Positions 6,995 through 14,666 of a DNA stretch of 24,031 bases are shown one piece after another. The stretch comes from PS1 clade bacterium (GTDB lineage: Bacteria; Pseudomonadota; Alphaproteobacteria; RS24). The notes beneath the pieces were generated by a model that was not told the origin of the DNA, searched no databases, and saw only the letters and a list, made by a program, of their open reading frames with translations. The stretch's first letter is position 1, and each line of letters begins with the position of its first letter. A program made the position numbers and the translations under genes. The stretch covers positions 1 to 24,031 of the forward strand of contig JADHOK010000011.1 of the NCBI GenBank assembly GCA_016779015.1, in the 5' to 3' direction.

Positions 6995-8284
6995 ATGATT
7001 CCACGCTATGCCCGCCCCGAAATGACCGCCCTTTGGGAAGCCGAAAGCCGCTTCTCCATCTGGCTGGAAATCGAAACGCACGCCATGGACGGCATGGTGA
7101 AATTGGGCATTGTGCCGGAAGAGGCGGCCAAAGCAGTGCGCGAAAAAGGCGCTTTCGACGTCGAGCGCATTGACGAGATTGAGCGCGAAGTAAAACACGA
7201 TGTCATCGCCTTTCTGACCAGCCTGTCTGAACATGTCGGGCCGGAGGCGCGCTTTGTGCATCAGGGCATGACCTCATCGGATGTGTTGGACACCTGCTTC
7301 AATGTGCAATTGGTGCGCGCCAGCGATATTCTGCTCGACGATATGGAAGCGTTATTGGCGGCTTTGAAAAAACGCGCCCTGGAACATAAAATGACGCCGA
7401 CCATCGGACGCAGCCACGGCATCCATGCCGAGCCGACAACCTTCGGGTTGAAGCTGGCGCAGGCCTATGCCGAGTTTGACCGCTGCCGCGACCGCCTTCG
7501 TGCGGCGCGCAAAGAAATCGCCACATGCGCCATTTCCGGTGCGGTCGGCACTTTTGCCAATATTGACCCGTCGGTAGAAGCGCATGTCGCCGACGCGATG
7601 GGGTTGGAGGTCGAGCCGGTCTCGACGCAAGTTATCCCGCGCGACCGCCACGCCATGTTCTTCGCCATACTGGGCGTCATCGCCTCCTCCATGGAGCGCC
7701 TCGCCGTCGAAGTGCGGCATTTGCAACGCACGGAAGTTTTGGAAGCGGAAGAGTATTTCTCCGAAGGCCAAAAAGGCTCCTCCGCCATGCCGCATAAACG
7801 CAATCCGGTATTGACCGAAAACCTGACCGGTCTGGCGCGTTTGGTGCGCGGTATGGCCGTGCCGGCGATGGAAAATGTGGCGCTCTGGCACGAACGCGAT
7901 ATCTCGCATTCCTCGGTCGAGCGGATGATTGGCCCCGACGCCACCATCACATTGGATTTTGCGCTGGTGCGCCTGACCAATGTGGTGGAAAACCTCGTCG
8001 TTTACCCCGAGCGCATGCAGGCCAATCTCGACAAGCTGGGCGGGCTGGTGCATTCGCAGCGCGTGCTCTTGGCACTGACGCAAGCCGGTGTCAGCCGCGA
8101 GGATGCGTATCGGCTGGTGCAGCGCAACGCCATGCCGGTATGGCGCGGCGAAGGTCAGTTTCTCGAGCTTTTGAAAGCCGATGAGGAGGTGGTGCTGAGC
8201 GATGATGACCTCGAAGCATTGTTCGATCTCGGCTATCACTTCAAGCACGTCGATACGATTTTCGACCGTGTTTTCAAATCGTAA
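6995..8284 (+). CDS. purB: Adenylosuccinate lyase
   Basis: A 429-residue member of the fumarase/aspartase superfamily. The signature loop SSAMPHKRNP (about residues 262-271) and the TSSDVLDT and GRSHGIHAEP motifs identify PurB. It cleaves SAICAR to AICAR and adenylosuccinate to AMP, releasing fumarate in both cases. The length is normal. The ATG has AAAGGAGACTGCAG directly before it. It is the first of five purine genes in a row on the plus strand and is followed by purC after 71 bases. I saw no purine riboswitch-like fold or clear operator upstream. Confidence 0.97.
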   Translation: MIPRYARPEMTALWEAESRFSIWLEIETHAMDGMVKLGIVPEEAAKAVREKGAFDVERIDEIEREVKHDVIAFLTSLSEHVGPEARFVHQGMTSSDVLDTCFNVQLVRASDILLDDMEALLAALKKRALEHKMTPTIGRSHGIHAEPTTFGLKLAQAYAEFDRCRDRLRAARKEIATCAISGAVGTFANIDPSVEAHVADAMGLEVEPVSTQVIPRDRHAMFFAILGVIASSMERLAVEVRHLQRTEVLEAEEYFSEGQKGSSAMPHKRNPVLTENLTGLARLVRGMAVPAMENVALWHERDISHSSVERMIGPDATITLDFALVRLTNVVENLVVYPERMQANLDKLGGLVHSQRVLLALTQAGVSREDAYRLVQRNAMPVWRGEGQFLELLKADEEVVLSDDDLEALFDLGYHFKHVDTIFDRVFKS

Positions 8285-8355
8285 ATAGGGAGCGTGATGG
8301 TTTGCGAGAATCAGTGCGGTTCACTAACTTAGCGGTCATCTGACGGAGACAATTT

Positions 8356-9096
8356 ATGTCGCAGGATTTGCCCAAGCGTCGTCAAATCTACGAAGGTAAA
8401 GCCAAGGTACTTTTTGAGGGCCCCGAGCCCGGCACGCTGGTGCAATATTTCAAGGATGACACCACCGCCTTCAACGCCGAAAAGCACGAGGTGATGGACG
8501 GCAAGGGCGTGCTCAATTTGCGTATTTCCGAATATATTTTTGCCGAGCTGGAAAAAGACGGCGTGCCGACGCATTTCATCGAGACGCTGGGGCCGCGCGA
8601 ACAATTGGTGCGCGAAGCCGAGATTATTCCGCTGGAAGTGGTGATGCGTAATGTCGCCGCCGGCTCGCTGGTCAAACGACTGGGCCTGAGCGAGGGCGAG
8701 ACCCTGCCCCGCCCGCTTATCGAGTTTTATTATAAAGACGACGCGCTTGGCGACCCGCTGATTTCGGAAGACCATATTGCGGTTTTCGGTTGGTGCAGCG
8801 CCGAGGAATTGGACGAGATTACCGGCCTCGCCAGAAAGATTAACAAGCGTATGAGCGCCCTTTTTGAAGCGGCGGGCATTCGGCTGGTTGATTTCAAGCT
8901 GGAATTCGGCCGCGTGCAGGATGGCGGGGCGCAACGCATTGTGCTGGCCGACGAAATAAGCCCCGATAGCTGTCGGCTGTGGGATATGCAATCGAACGAA
9001 AAAATGGATAAAGACCGTTTCCGGCAAGACCTTGGTGGCATGGTGGATGCCTATCAACAAGTGGCGGCGCGTCTTGGCCTCACAAGCGACATCTAG
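8356..9096 (+). CDS. purC: Phosphoribosylaminoimidazole-succinocarboxamide (SAICAR) synthase
   Basis: A 246-residue enzyme that joins CAIR and aspartate with ATP to make SAICAR. Family features are the N-terminal QIYEGKAKVLFE loop, DDTTAFNA, the VMRNVAAGSLVKRLG segment, DFKLEFGR and the DEISPDSCRLWD motif near the C-terminus. The length is typical of bacterial PurC. It sits between purB, whose reaction follows PurC in the pathway, and purS, with gaps of 71 and 27 bases, as expected for an operon. Confidence 0.97.
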   Translation: MSQDLPKRRQIYEGKAKVLFEGPEPGTLVQYFKDDTTAFNAEKHEVMDGKGVLNLRISEYIFAELEKDGVPTHFIETLGPREQLVREAEIIPLEVVMRNVAAGSLVKRLGLSEGETLPRPLIEFYYKDDALGDPLISEDHIAVFGWCSAEELDEITGLARKINKRMSALFEAAGIRLVDFKLEFGRVQDGGAQRIVLADEISPDSCRLWDMQSNEKMDKDRFRQDLGGMVDAYQQVAARLGLTSDI

Positions 9097-9123
9097 CGAT
9101 ATCAAACGGAATTAGGAAAACAG

Positions 9124-9369
9124 ATGAAAGCGACCATTCACATTACTTTGAAAAACGGCGTGTTGGACCCGCAAGGCAAGGCCATCGAAAACGCCCTCGG
9201 CCAGCTTGGCTTTGGCGGCGTTAACGAGGTGCGCCAAGGCAAGCTCATCGAGGTTGATCTGGATGAGAGCGACCCGGCCAAGGCCGAAGCGGCGTTGGCT
9301 GAAATGTGCGAGAAGCTGCTCGCCAATACGGTGATCGAAAATTACCAAATCCATCTTAATGACGCGTGA
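9124..9369 (+). CDS. purS: FGAM synthase subunit PurS
   Basis: An 81-residue PurS protein (MKATIHITLKNGVLDPQG, LGFGGVNEVRQGKLIEVDLDE). PurS is the small bridging subunit of the three-part formylglycinamidine synthase, needed with the glutaminase PurQ and the small form of PurL. The order purS-purQ-purL here and the 734-residue PurL agree with this. Its stop codon lies 17 bases before the purQ ATG. Confidence 0.96.
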   Translation: MKATIHITLKNGVLDPQGKAIENALGQLGFGGVNEVRQGKLIEVDLDESDPAKAEAALAEMCEKLLANTVIENYQIHLNDA

Positions 9370-9386
9370 TAGAGGCGAGGCGTAAA

Positions 9387-10055
9387 ATGCAGGCTGCGGT
9401 TATTGTTTTCCCCGGTTCCAATTGCGACCGCGACGTCGCTGTGTGCCTTGAAGCCGCTATGGGCCAAGCGCCCTTAATGGCGTGGCACGGCGATGCCGCG
9501 CTCCCCAAATGCGACCTCATTGTGTTGCCCGGTGGGTTTTCTTATGGCGATTATTTGCGCTGCGGCTCGATGGCGGCAAACAGCCCGATTATGCGCGAAG
9601 TAGTGGCACAAGCCCAAAAAGGGGCTGCCGTGCTGGGCATTTGCAACGGCTTTCAGGTGCTTACCGAATGCGGCTTGCTGCCCGGCGTGCTGATGCAGAA
9701 TACCGGCCTCAATTTTGTCTGCCGCAATACCCGCCTCACCGTCACCAATAATAAAACCGCCTTCACCGCCCAATATGCGGCGGGCGAAGAAATCACCGTG
9801 CCGGTGGCGCATAATGAGGGCAATTATTTCGCCGATGACGACACGCTGAAACAGCTACAAGACGAAGACCGCATCGCCTTCACCTATGCGCCAAGCGACA
9901 ATCCCAATGGTGCCTGCCTCGATATTGCCGGCATTTCAGACAAAGCCGGTCGCATTGTCGGCATGATGCCGCACCCCGAACGCCGCGCCGAGGCCGCCCT
10001 TGGTGGCGAAGACGGCAAGCGCATGTTCACCGGCATTGTGGAGGCGCTGTCATGA
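9387..10055 (+). CDS. purQ: FGAM synthase glutaminase subunit PurQ
   Basis: A 222-residue class I glutamine amidotransferase that supplies ammonia to PurL. Evidence is VFPGSNCDRDV at the N-terminus, LPGGFSYGDYLR, the nucleophile Cys in GICNGFQVLTECGLLPG, and the late His/Glu pair in MMPHPERRAE. The frame also offers a GTG at 9366 that overlaps the purS stop, but the ATG at 9387 is preceded 6 bases earlier by GAGGCGAGG and starts just before the conserved first strand. The stop codon overlaps the purL start as ATGA. Confidence 0.96.
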   Translation: MQAAVIVFPGSNCDRDVAVCLEAAMGQAPLMAWHGDAALPKCDLIVLPGGFSYGDYLRCGSMAANSPIMREVVAQAQKGAAVLGICNGFQVLTECGLLPGVLMQNTGLNFVCRNTRLTVTNNKTAFTAQYAAGEEITVPVAHNEGNYFADDDTLKQLQDEDRIAFTYAPSDNPNGACLDIAGISDKAGRIVGMMPHPERRAEAALGGEDGKRMFTGIVEALS

Positions 10056-12256
10056 GTAAAAGTCAAAGCCATATTAACGACACGCAAATCACCGACGAGA
10101 TTGTCGCCGAACACGGGCTGACGCCGGACGAATATCAAATGGTTTGCGACCATATGGGGCGGACGCCGAATTATACCGAACTCGGCGTATTCTCGGTCAT
10201 GTGGTCGGAGCATTGCTCGTATAAATCGTCCCGCAAATGGCTGAAAAAACTGCCGGTCGATGGCCCGCAAGTCATCCAAGGGCCGGGCGAAAACGCCGGT
10301 GTCATAGATATTGGCGACGGCGATGCGGCGGTGTTCAAAATGGAAAGCCATAATCACCCATCTTTTATCGAGCCTTATCAAGGGGCGGCGACCGGCGTCG
10401 GCGGCATTATGCGCGATGTGTTCACCATGGGCGCGCGACCGGTAGCAAATTTGAATGCGCTGCGCTTCGGCCAGCCCGACCACCCGAAGACCCGCCATTT
10501 GGTTGCCGGCGTGGTGTCGGGCATTGGCGGCTATGGTAATTGCATCGGCGTGCCGACGGTTGGCGGCGAGATTAATTTCGACAAAAGCTATAACGGCAAT
10601 ATTTTGGTCAACGCCATGTGCGTCGGCGTCGCCCGCACCGATAAAATCTTTTACGCCGCCGCCACCGGCATCGGCTCGCCGGTCGTCTATGTCGGCTCGA
10701 AGACCGGCCGCGACGGTATTCACGGTGCCACCATGGCCTCGGCTGAATTCGACGACGCCTCTGATGAAAAGCGCCCGACCGTGCAGGTCGGCGACCCGTT
10801 TACCGAAAAACTGTTGCTGGAAGCGTGTCAGGAGCTGATGGCGTCGGATGCGATTATCGGCATTCAGGATATGGGGGCGGCGGGGTTGACCTCGTCTTCT
10901 GTGGAAATGGCCGATAAAGGCGGTGTCGGCATTTGGCTCGACCTCGACAAAGTGCCGTGCCGCGAAACCCACATGACGGGCTATGAAATGCTGCTATCGG
11001 AGAGCCAAGAGCGCATGCTGATGGTTCTAAAACCGGGCCGCGAGGCCGAAGCCGAGGCTATTTTCACACGCTGGGGGCTGGACTTTGCAGTGATTGGTGA
11101 ACTGACCGATACGGGCCGCATGGTGGTAAGCCATGAAGGCCAAACCATTGCCGATATGCCGCTGGGGCCGCTGGCCGATGGCGCGCCGGAATATGAGCGT
11201 CCATATGTGCCAACCGCCACTGCGCCGGCCTTTGACGCGGCACTGCTCACCAAAGCACCCGATATGGGCGCAGCGTTGAAGACGCTGATGGCGTCCTCGG
11301 AGATTGCCTCGCGGCGCTGGGTCTATGAGCAATATGACTCCATGGTCATGGGCGACACCCTTGCCGGGCCGGGTGGCGACGCCGCCATGGTGCGTGTGCA
11401 CGGCACCGATAAAGCGCTGGCCATCTCCACAGATGTGACGCCGCGCTATTGCTTTGCCGACCCGGTGGAAGGCGGCAAACAAGCCGTAGCCGAAGCCTAT
11501 CGCAATATTTCGGCGACCGGCGCGACACCGCTGGCCATCACCAATTGCCTGAATTTCGGCAATCCCGAACGGCCTGAGATTATGGGTCAGTTTGTCGGCT
11601 GCCTTGAGGGCATGGGCGATGCGGGCCGCGCGCTCAACTTCCCGGTCGTTTCCGGCAATGTGTCGCTTTACAACGAGACCAATGGCACCGGCATTATGCC
11701 GACCCCGGCGATTGGTGGCGTCGGCCTCCTCAAGCAACTCGACAAAGCCGTCGGCAATCGCCTGACCGGCAATGGACAGGTCATTTACCTGCTTGGCGAA
11801 ACACACGGGCATCTTGGCGCATCGCTCTATCAGCGCGATGTGCTGGCGAATGACACGGTGTTTGCGCCGCCGCCTGTCGACCTCGAAAAAGAAGCCGCGC
11901 ATGGCGCATTTGTGCGCGCCGCCATTGATGACGGACTGCTGGCCGCAGCGCATGATATCTCCGATGGCGGACTGGCCGTCGCCATTGCCGAAATGTCTAT
12001 CGGCCCCGGCATCGGAGCCAATATCACGGCTGACGGCGATGCCGCTTTCTGGTTCGGCGAAGACCAAGCGCGCTATATTTTGGTCGTTGAGACGGATGAC
12101 GCCGTTGCGCTGGAAGCCCGCGCAGGCGATTTACCGCTGACGAGAATCGGCACAAGCGGTGGCACTGATTTGCAATTTGCTGATAAAGTCACCATATCAG
12201 TCGCAGAGCTGCACGATTTGAACGAGGGCTGGTTTCCGGCCCTCATGCAAGGCTAG
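10052..12256 (+). CDS. purL: FGAM synthase large subunit PurL (small, PurS-dependent type)
   Basis: A 734-residue protein that converts FGAR to FGAM using ATP and ammonia from PurQ. It shows the two-fold AIRS-like arrangement: LGVFSVMWSEHCSYKSS, FKMESHNHPSFIEPYQGAATGVGG, GDPFTEKLLLEA and IQDMGAAGLTSSS in the first half, then GDTLAGPGGDAAMVRV, NCLNFGNPE, PVVSGNVSLYNE and AAHDISDGGLAVAIAE in the second. The length is that of the Bacillus-type PurL, not the 1,300-residue enterobacterial fusion. The start overlaps the purQ stop by four bases (ATGA), which implies translational coupling. Confidence 0.97.
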   Translation: MSKSQSHINDTQITDEIVAEHGLTPDEYQMVCDHMGRTPNYTELGVFSVMWSEHCSYKSSRKWLKKLPVDGPQVIQGPGENAGVIDIGDGDAAVFKMESHNHPSFIEPYQGAATGVGGIMRDVFTMGARPVANLNALRFGQPDHPKTRHLVAGVVSGIGGYGNCIGVPTVGGEINFDKSYNGNILVNAMCVGVARTDKIFYAAATGIGSPVVYVGSKTGRDGIHGATMASAEFDDASDEKRPTVQVGDPFTEKLLLEACQELMASDAIIGIQDMGAAGLTSSSVEMADKGGVGIWLDLDKVPCRETHMTGYEMLLSESQERMLMVLKPGREAEAEAIFTRWGLDFAVIGELTDTGRMVVSHEGQTIADMPLGPLADGAPEYERPYVPTATAPAFDAALLTKAPDMGAALKTLMASSEIASRRWVYEQYDSMVMGDTLAGPGGDAAMVRVHGTDKALAISTDVTPRYCFADPVEGGKQAVAEAYRNISATGATPLAITNCLNFGNPERPEIMGQFVGCLEGMGDAGRALNFPVVSGNVSLYNETNGTGIMPTPAIGGVGLLKQLDKAVGNRLTGNGQVIYLLGETHGHLGASLYQRDVLANDTVFAPPPVDLEKEAAHGAFVRAAIDDGLLAAAHDISDGGLAVAIAEMSIGPGIGANITADGDAAFWFGEDQARYILVVETDDAVALEARAGDLPLTRIGTSGGTDLQFADKVTISVAELHDLNEGWFPALMQG

Positions 12257-12285
12257 CGCAGCAGCGCACAGAATTGAGGTGACCC

Positions 12286-12525
12286 ATGCCGATGAGCGCC
12301 GGTGAACTTGAACAGATGATCCGCACCGCCCTGCCCGATGCAGAGGTGGAAATCACCGATTTGCGCGGTGATGGCGACCATTACGCCGCGCGCGTCGTGT
12401 CGCCTGCTTTCAAAGGCATGACGCGTGTGCAGCAGCACAAAATGGTCTATGATGCCATTGAAGGCGGCATGGGCGATGAGTTGCATGCGCTGGCGCTGCA
12501 AACCGGCGTTCCCGATAATGCCTAA
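12286..12525 (+). CDS. BolA family protein
   Basis: A 79-residue BolA-fold protein: LEQMIRTALPDAEVEITDL, GDGDHYAARVVSPAFKGMTRVQQHKMVYDAI. The His in QQHKMVY is a conserved candidate ligand in BolA proteins, which partner with CGFS glutaredoxins through a shared [2Fe-2S] cluster. The next gene 18 bases downstream is such a glutaredoxin, so the pair probably acts together in iron-sulfur or iron homeostasis. It could be called IbaG/BolA-like; I would not choose a specific symbol. The start has GAGG six bases before the ATG. Adjacency to the purine genes may mean shared transcription. Confidence 0.93.
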   Translation: MPMSAGELEQMIRTALPDAEVEITDLRGDGDHYAARVVSPAFKGMTRVQQHKMVYDAIEGGMGDELHALALQTGVPDNA

Positions 12526-12543
12526 GGGCAATAGGAGATTGAG

Positions 12544-12873
12544 ATGAGTGATATCGGCAATTTAATTCAGGGCGAGATCGATAGCGCCGATGTGGTGCTG
12601 TTTATGAAAGGCACGCCGGTTTTTCCGCAATGCGGTTTTTCCGGTCAGGTGGTGCAAATTCTGTCGCATGTCGGCATTCCGTTTAAGGGCGTCAATGTGC
12701 TGGAAGACGACACGCTGCGCGAGGGCATTAAGGCGTTCTCGAACTGGCCGACCATTCCGCAGCTTTATGTTAAGGGCGAGTTTGTCGGCGGCTGCGACAT
12801 CATCCGCGAAATGTTTGAGGAGGGCGAGTTGCGCCCCTTCCTCGATGAAAAGGGCATTGAAACAGTCGCCTAA
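12544..12873 (+). CDS. grxD: Monothiol glutaredoxin, Grx4/GrxD type
   Basis: A 109-residue CGFS glutaredoxin. Cys30-Gly-Phe-Ser33 lies in FPQCGFSGQ, with the preceding FMKGTP lysine, and the glutathione-binding TIPQLYVKGEFVGGCDI follows. Proteins of this class bind a [2Fe-2S] cluster as a dimer or with BolA and deliver clusters; they are poor disulfide reductases. The length is standard. It directly follows the BolA gene and is followed by a strong terminator, so it closes this plus-strand block. Confidence 0.95.
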   Translation: MSDIGNLIQGEIDSADVVLFMKGTPVFPQCGFSGQVVQILSHVGIPFKGVNVLEDDTLREGIKAFSNWPTIPQLYVKGEFVGGCDIIREMFEEGELRPFLDEKGIETVA

Positions 12874-12906
12874 ACTTGGTGCCTCCATACAACGCGACAC
12901 AAAAGA

Positions 12907-12935
12907 AAAAAGCCCGCCAAATTGGTGGGCTTTTT
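12907..12935. terminator. Bidirectional Rho-independent terminator between grxD and rpsD
   Basis: AAAAAGCCCGCCA and TGGTGGGCTTTTT pair over 13 bp with one G-U type position around a 3-base loop. The A-run on one side and the T-run on the other make it work in both directions, between the converging 3' ends of grxD and rpsD. Confidence 0.9.
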
Positions 12936-12962
12936 ATCGATAAATTCGATAGCCAATAAAAT

Positions 12963-13583
12963 CTAATTGCGCGAATAAAATTCGACCACCAGATTTGGTT
13001 CCATCTGCACCGGATACGGCACATCGGCGAGCTGCGGCACCTGCATCAGCGCGGCGGTCATTTTGCTGTGATCGACGCCCAAATATTCCGGAATATCGCG
13101 CTCGGCGCTTTGAATCGCTTCCAAAACCACATTGAGGTTGCGTGATTTCTCACGAACCTCAACCACATCACCGATTTTCAGACGACGGCTTGGAATGTTG
13201 CAGCGACGGCCATTGACCATCACGTGACCGTGATTGACGAATTGGCGCGCTGCGAAAACAGTGGTGACGAACTTGGCGCGATAGACAATGGCGTCCAAAC
13301 GGCTTTCCAACAGGCCGACCAGATTTTCGCTGGTGTCGCCCTTCACCCGCACAGCCTCGGCGTAAATGCCTTTAAACTGCTTCTCGGTGATATTGCCGTA
13401 ATAGCCTTTGAGCTTTTGTTTGGCGCGCAACTGGGTGCCGAAATCCGATAATTTGCCGCGGCGGCGTTGGCCGTGCTGGCCGGGGCCATAATCGCGACGG
13501 TTGACCGGGCTCTTTGGACGGCCCCAAATATTCTCGCCCATGCGGCGGTCAATCTTATACTTTGTCGAAAGACGCTTGCTCAT
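12963..13583 (-). CDS. rpsD: 30S ribosomal protein S4
   Basis: A 206-residue S4 protein that binds 16S rRNA early in 30S assembly. Features: the N-terminal SKRLSTKYKIDRRMGENIWG, GPGQHGQRRRGKLSDFGTQLRAKQKLKGYYG, and the S4 RNA-binding domain LESRLDAIVYRAKFV ... ARQFVNHGHVMVNGRRCNIPSRRLKIGDVVEV. It is a single-gene unit here, not part of the alpha ribosomal operon; this separate position is common in Alphaproteobacteria. A terminator lies on each side. A GTAAGGAC ribosome site precedes the ATG. Confidence 0.98.
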   Translation of the reverse strand: MSKRLSTKYKIDRRMGENIWGRPKSPVNRRDYGPGQHGQRRRGKLSDFGTQLRAKQKLKGYYGNITEKQFKGIYAEAVRVKGDTSENLVGLLESRLDAIVYRAKFVTTVFAARQFVNHGHVMVNGRRCNIPSRRLKIGDVVEVREKSRNLNVVLEAIQSAERDIPEYLGVDHSKMTAALMQVPQLADVPYPVQMEPNLVVEFYSRN

Positions 13584-13612
13584 GCGGGCGCTGTCCTTAC
13601 ATTATCTCAAAT

Positions 13613-13637
13613 AAAAAGCGCGAGACCATTTCTCGCG
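13613..13637 (-). terminator. Rho-independent terminator between trmJ and rpsD
   Basis: Read on the minus strand, CGCGAGA and TCTCGCG pair over 7 bp around a 5-base loop, followed by C and five T residues. It lies after the trmJ stop and about 30 bases before the rpsD ATG. It could also act as an attenuator in the rpsD leader. Confidence 0.75.
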
Positions 13638-13686
13638 GGATTGGCGCGTAATATACGTAAAGCGGCGTTGATGTCAAACAGGATTT

Positions 13687-14583
13687 TCATACCTTTTCCG
13701 AGGCATTTTCATCGGCCGCTTCGGGGTCGGCCTGACCGCGCGAAATTGCCGCTACGCGCGGCTTGAGCAGTTTGTCTTGCGCGCCCCGCGGCCAGCGCAA
13801 TAACGCGTTAATGATACCGCGCAAGGTTTGCACATCCTGCTCGGTCAACGCTGCGCGATTGTAAATATTGCGGATATTGCGCGCCATGGCGGGTTTTTTC
13901 TCGGGCGGCGCCAGAAACCCCGCCGCATCCAGCGCCGCTTCCAAATGCGCGAACATGGCGTTTATCTCGCCGCGTGTGGCGGGCTGCGCGTCGGCCAATT
14001 CCAGCCTCTCATCCGGTGTGGCGTCACCGGCCTGGTACCACTCATAGCCCATCAAAAGAACTGCCTGTGCCAGATTGAGCGACGAAAATTCGGGGTTGAG
14101 CGGCACTGAGCAAATGGCATCGGCCAGCGAAATATCATCATTGTCGAGGCCGGTGCGTTCGCAGCCGAATAATATGCCGCTTTGCGGATTGCCTTGGCGA
14201 TTATCCGAACCTGTATCCGAGCCGTCACCCGAGCCGTCAATTGGGATTTGTCGGGCGCGCATCTCTCGCGCCATTTTTGCAGGCGTTAGAACGGGTTTCA
14301 CCATGTCGCGCTGGCGCGCCGTGGTAGCGACCACATAGCCCAAATCGGCAGTGGCTTCGGCCACATTGTCAAACAGACGGTGGCCTTCGATCAACGCTTC
14401 AGCGCCGGCGGAAGCTTTCAGCGCCCGCTCCATCTGCCATCCGGGGCGCGGCGCCACCAGTCGCAAATCGGTCAGACCGAAATTGAGCATGGCGCGCGCC
14501 ACTGTGCCGATATTCTCGCCCAATTGCGCGCCGACCAAAATAATCGCCGGGGGCGAAGCGGTCGCTATTTGCTTTTCTTCCAT
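13687..14583 (-). CDS. trmJ: tRNA (cytidine/uridine-2'-O-)-methyltransferase TrmJ (SPOUT/SpoU family)
   Basis: A 298-residue SpoU-type RNA methyltransferase. The N-terminal IILVGAQLGENIGTVARAMLNFGLTDLRLVAPR is the RNA-binding Asn/Arg motif of the family. GILFGCERTGLDNDDISLADAICSVPLNPEFSSLNLAQAVLLMGYEW-type motifs 2 and 3 form the trefoil knot that holds S-adenosylmethionine. This wording is that of TrmJ, which methylates the 2'-OH of nucleotide 32 in the tRNA anticodon loop. A Gly/Ser/Asp-rich insert (DGSGDGSDTGSD) sits between motif 1 and motif 2 and is encoded by a 12-base tandem repeat. The C-terminal helical tail (about residues 190-298) is typical of the alphaproteobacterial form. It is divergent from icd. 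Confidence 0.9.
   Translation of the reverse strand: MEEKQIATASPPAIILVGAQLGENIGTVARAMLNFGLTDLRLVAPRPGWQMERALKASAGAEALIEGHRLFDNVAEATADLGYVVATTARQRDMVKPVLTPAKMAREMRARQIPIDGSGDGSDTGSDNRQGNPQSGILFGCERTGLDNDDISLADAICSVPLNPEFSSLNLAQAVLLMGYEWYQAGDATPDERLELADAQPATRGEINAMFAHLEAALDAAGFLAPPEKKPAMARNIRNIYNRAALTEQDVQTLRGIINALLRWPRGAQDKLLKPRVAAISRGQADPEAADENASEKV
14203..14238 (-). repeat. 12-bp tandem repeat (3 imperfect copies) inside trmJ
   Basis: Three adjacent 12-base units, ATCCGAACCTGT, ATCCGAGCCGTC and ACCCGAGCCGTC (plus-strand spelling), encode the acidic/Gly/Ser insert DGSGDGSDTGSD of TrmJ. The period is a multiple of three, so the reading frame is kept whatever the copy number. The insert lies in a loop between conserved SPOUT motifs. 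Confidence 0.8.
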
Positions 14584-14610
14584 GTTTCGTCAAATAAGCT
14601 AAAGACGGGG

Positions 14611-14639
14611 TTTAATCAATGCGGGCATTTTGCTATATG
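14611..14639 (+). promoter_or_regulatory. Weak candidate promoter for icd
   Basis: TTTAAT and TATATG are 17 bases apart and would start transcription about 20 bases before the icd ATG. The -35 match is poor. This is inference from spacing and position in the 83-base trmJ-icd divergent region. Confidence 0.25.
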
Positions 14640-14666
14640 CTTGAACAATGAAATTGAGGGGGCATA

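Noticed and set aside
9884..10972. Long minus-strand frame (362 codons) opposite purQ/purL
   Set aside because: It is an antisense shadow of two well-identified purine genes; its translation has no recognisable domain and is rich in Arg/His/Ala as expected from the opposite strand of GC-biased codons.
11027..12067. Long minus-strand frame (346 codons) opposite purL
   Set aside because: It lies wholly inside purL, lacks any motif and has the composition of an antisense shadow.
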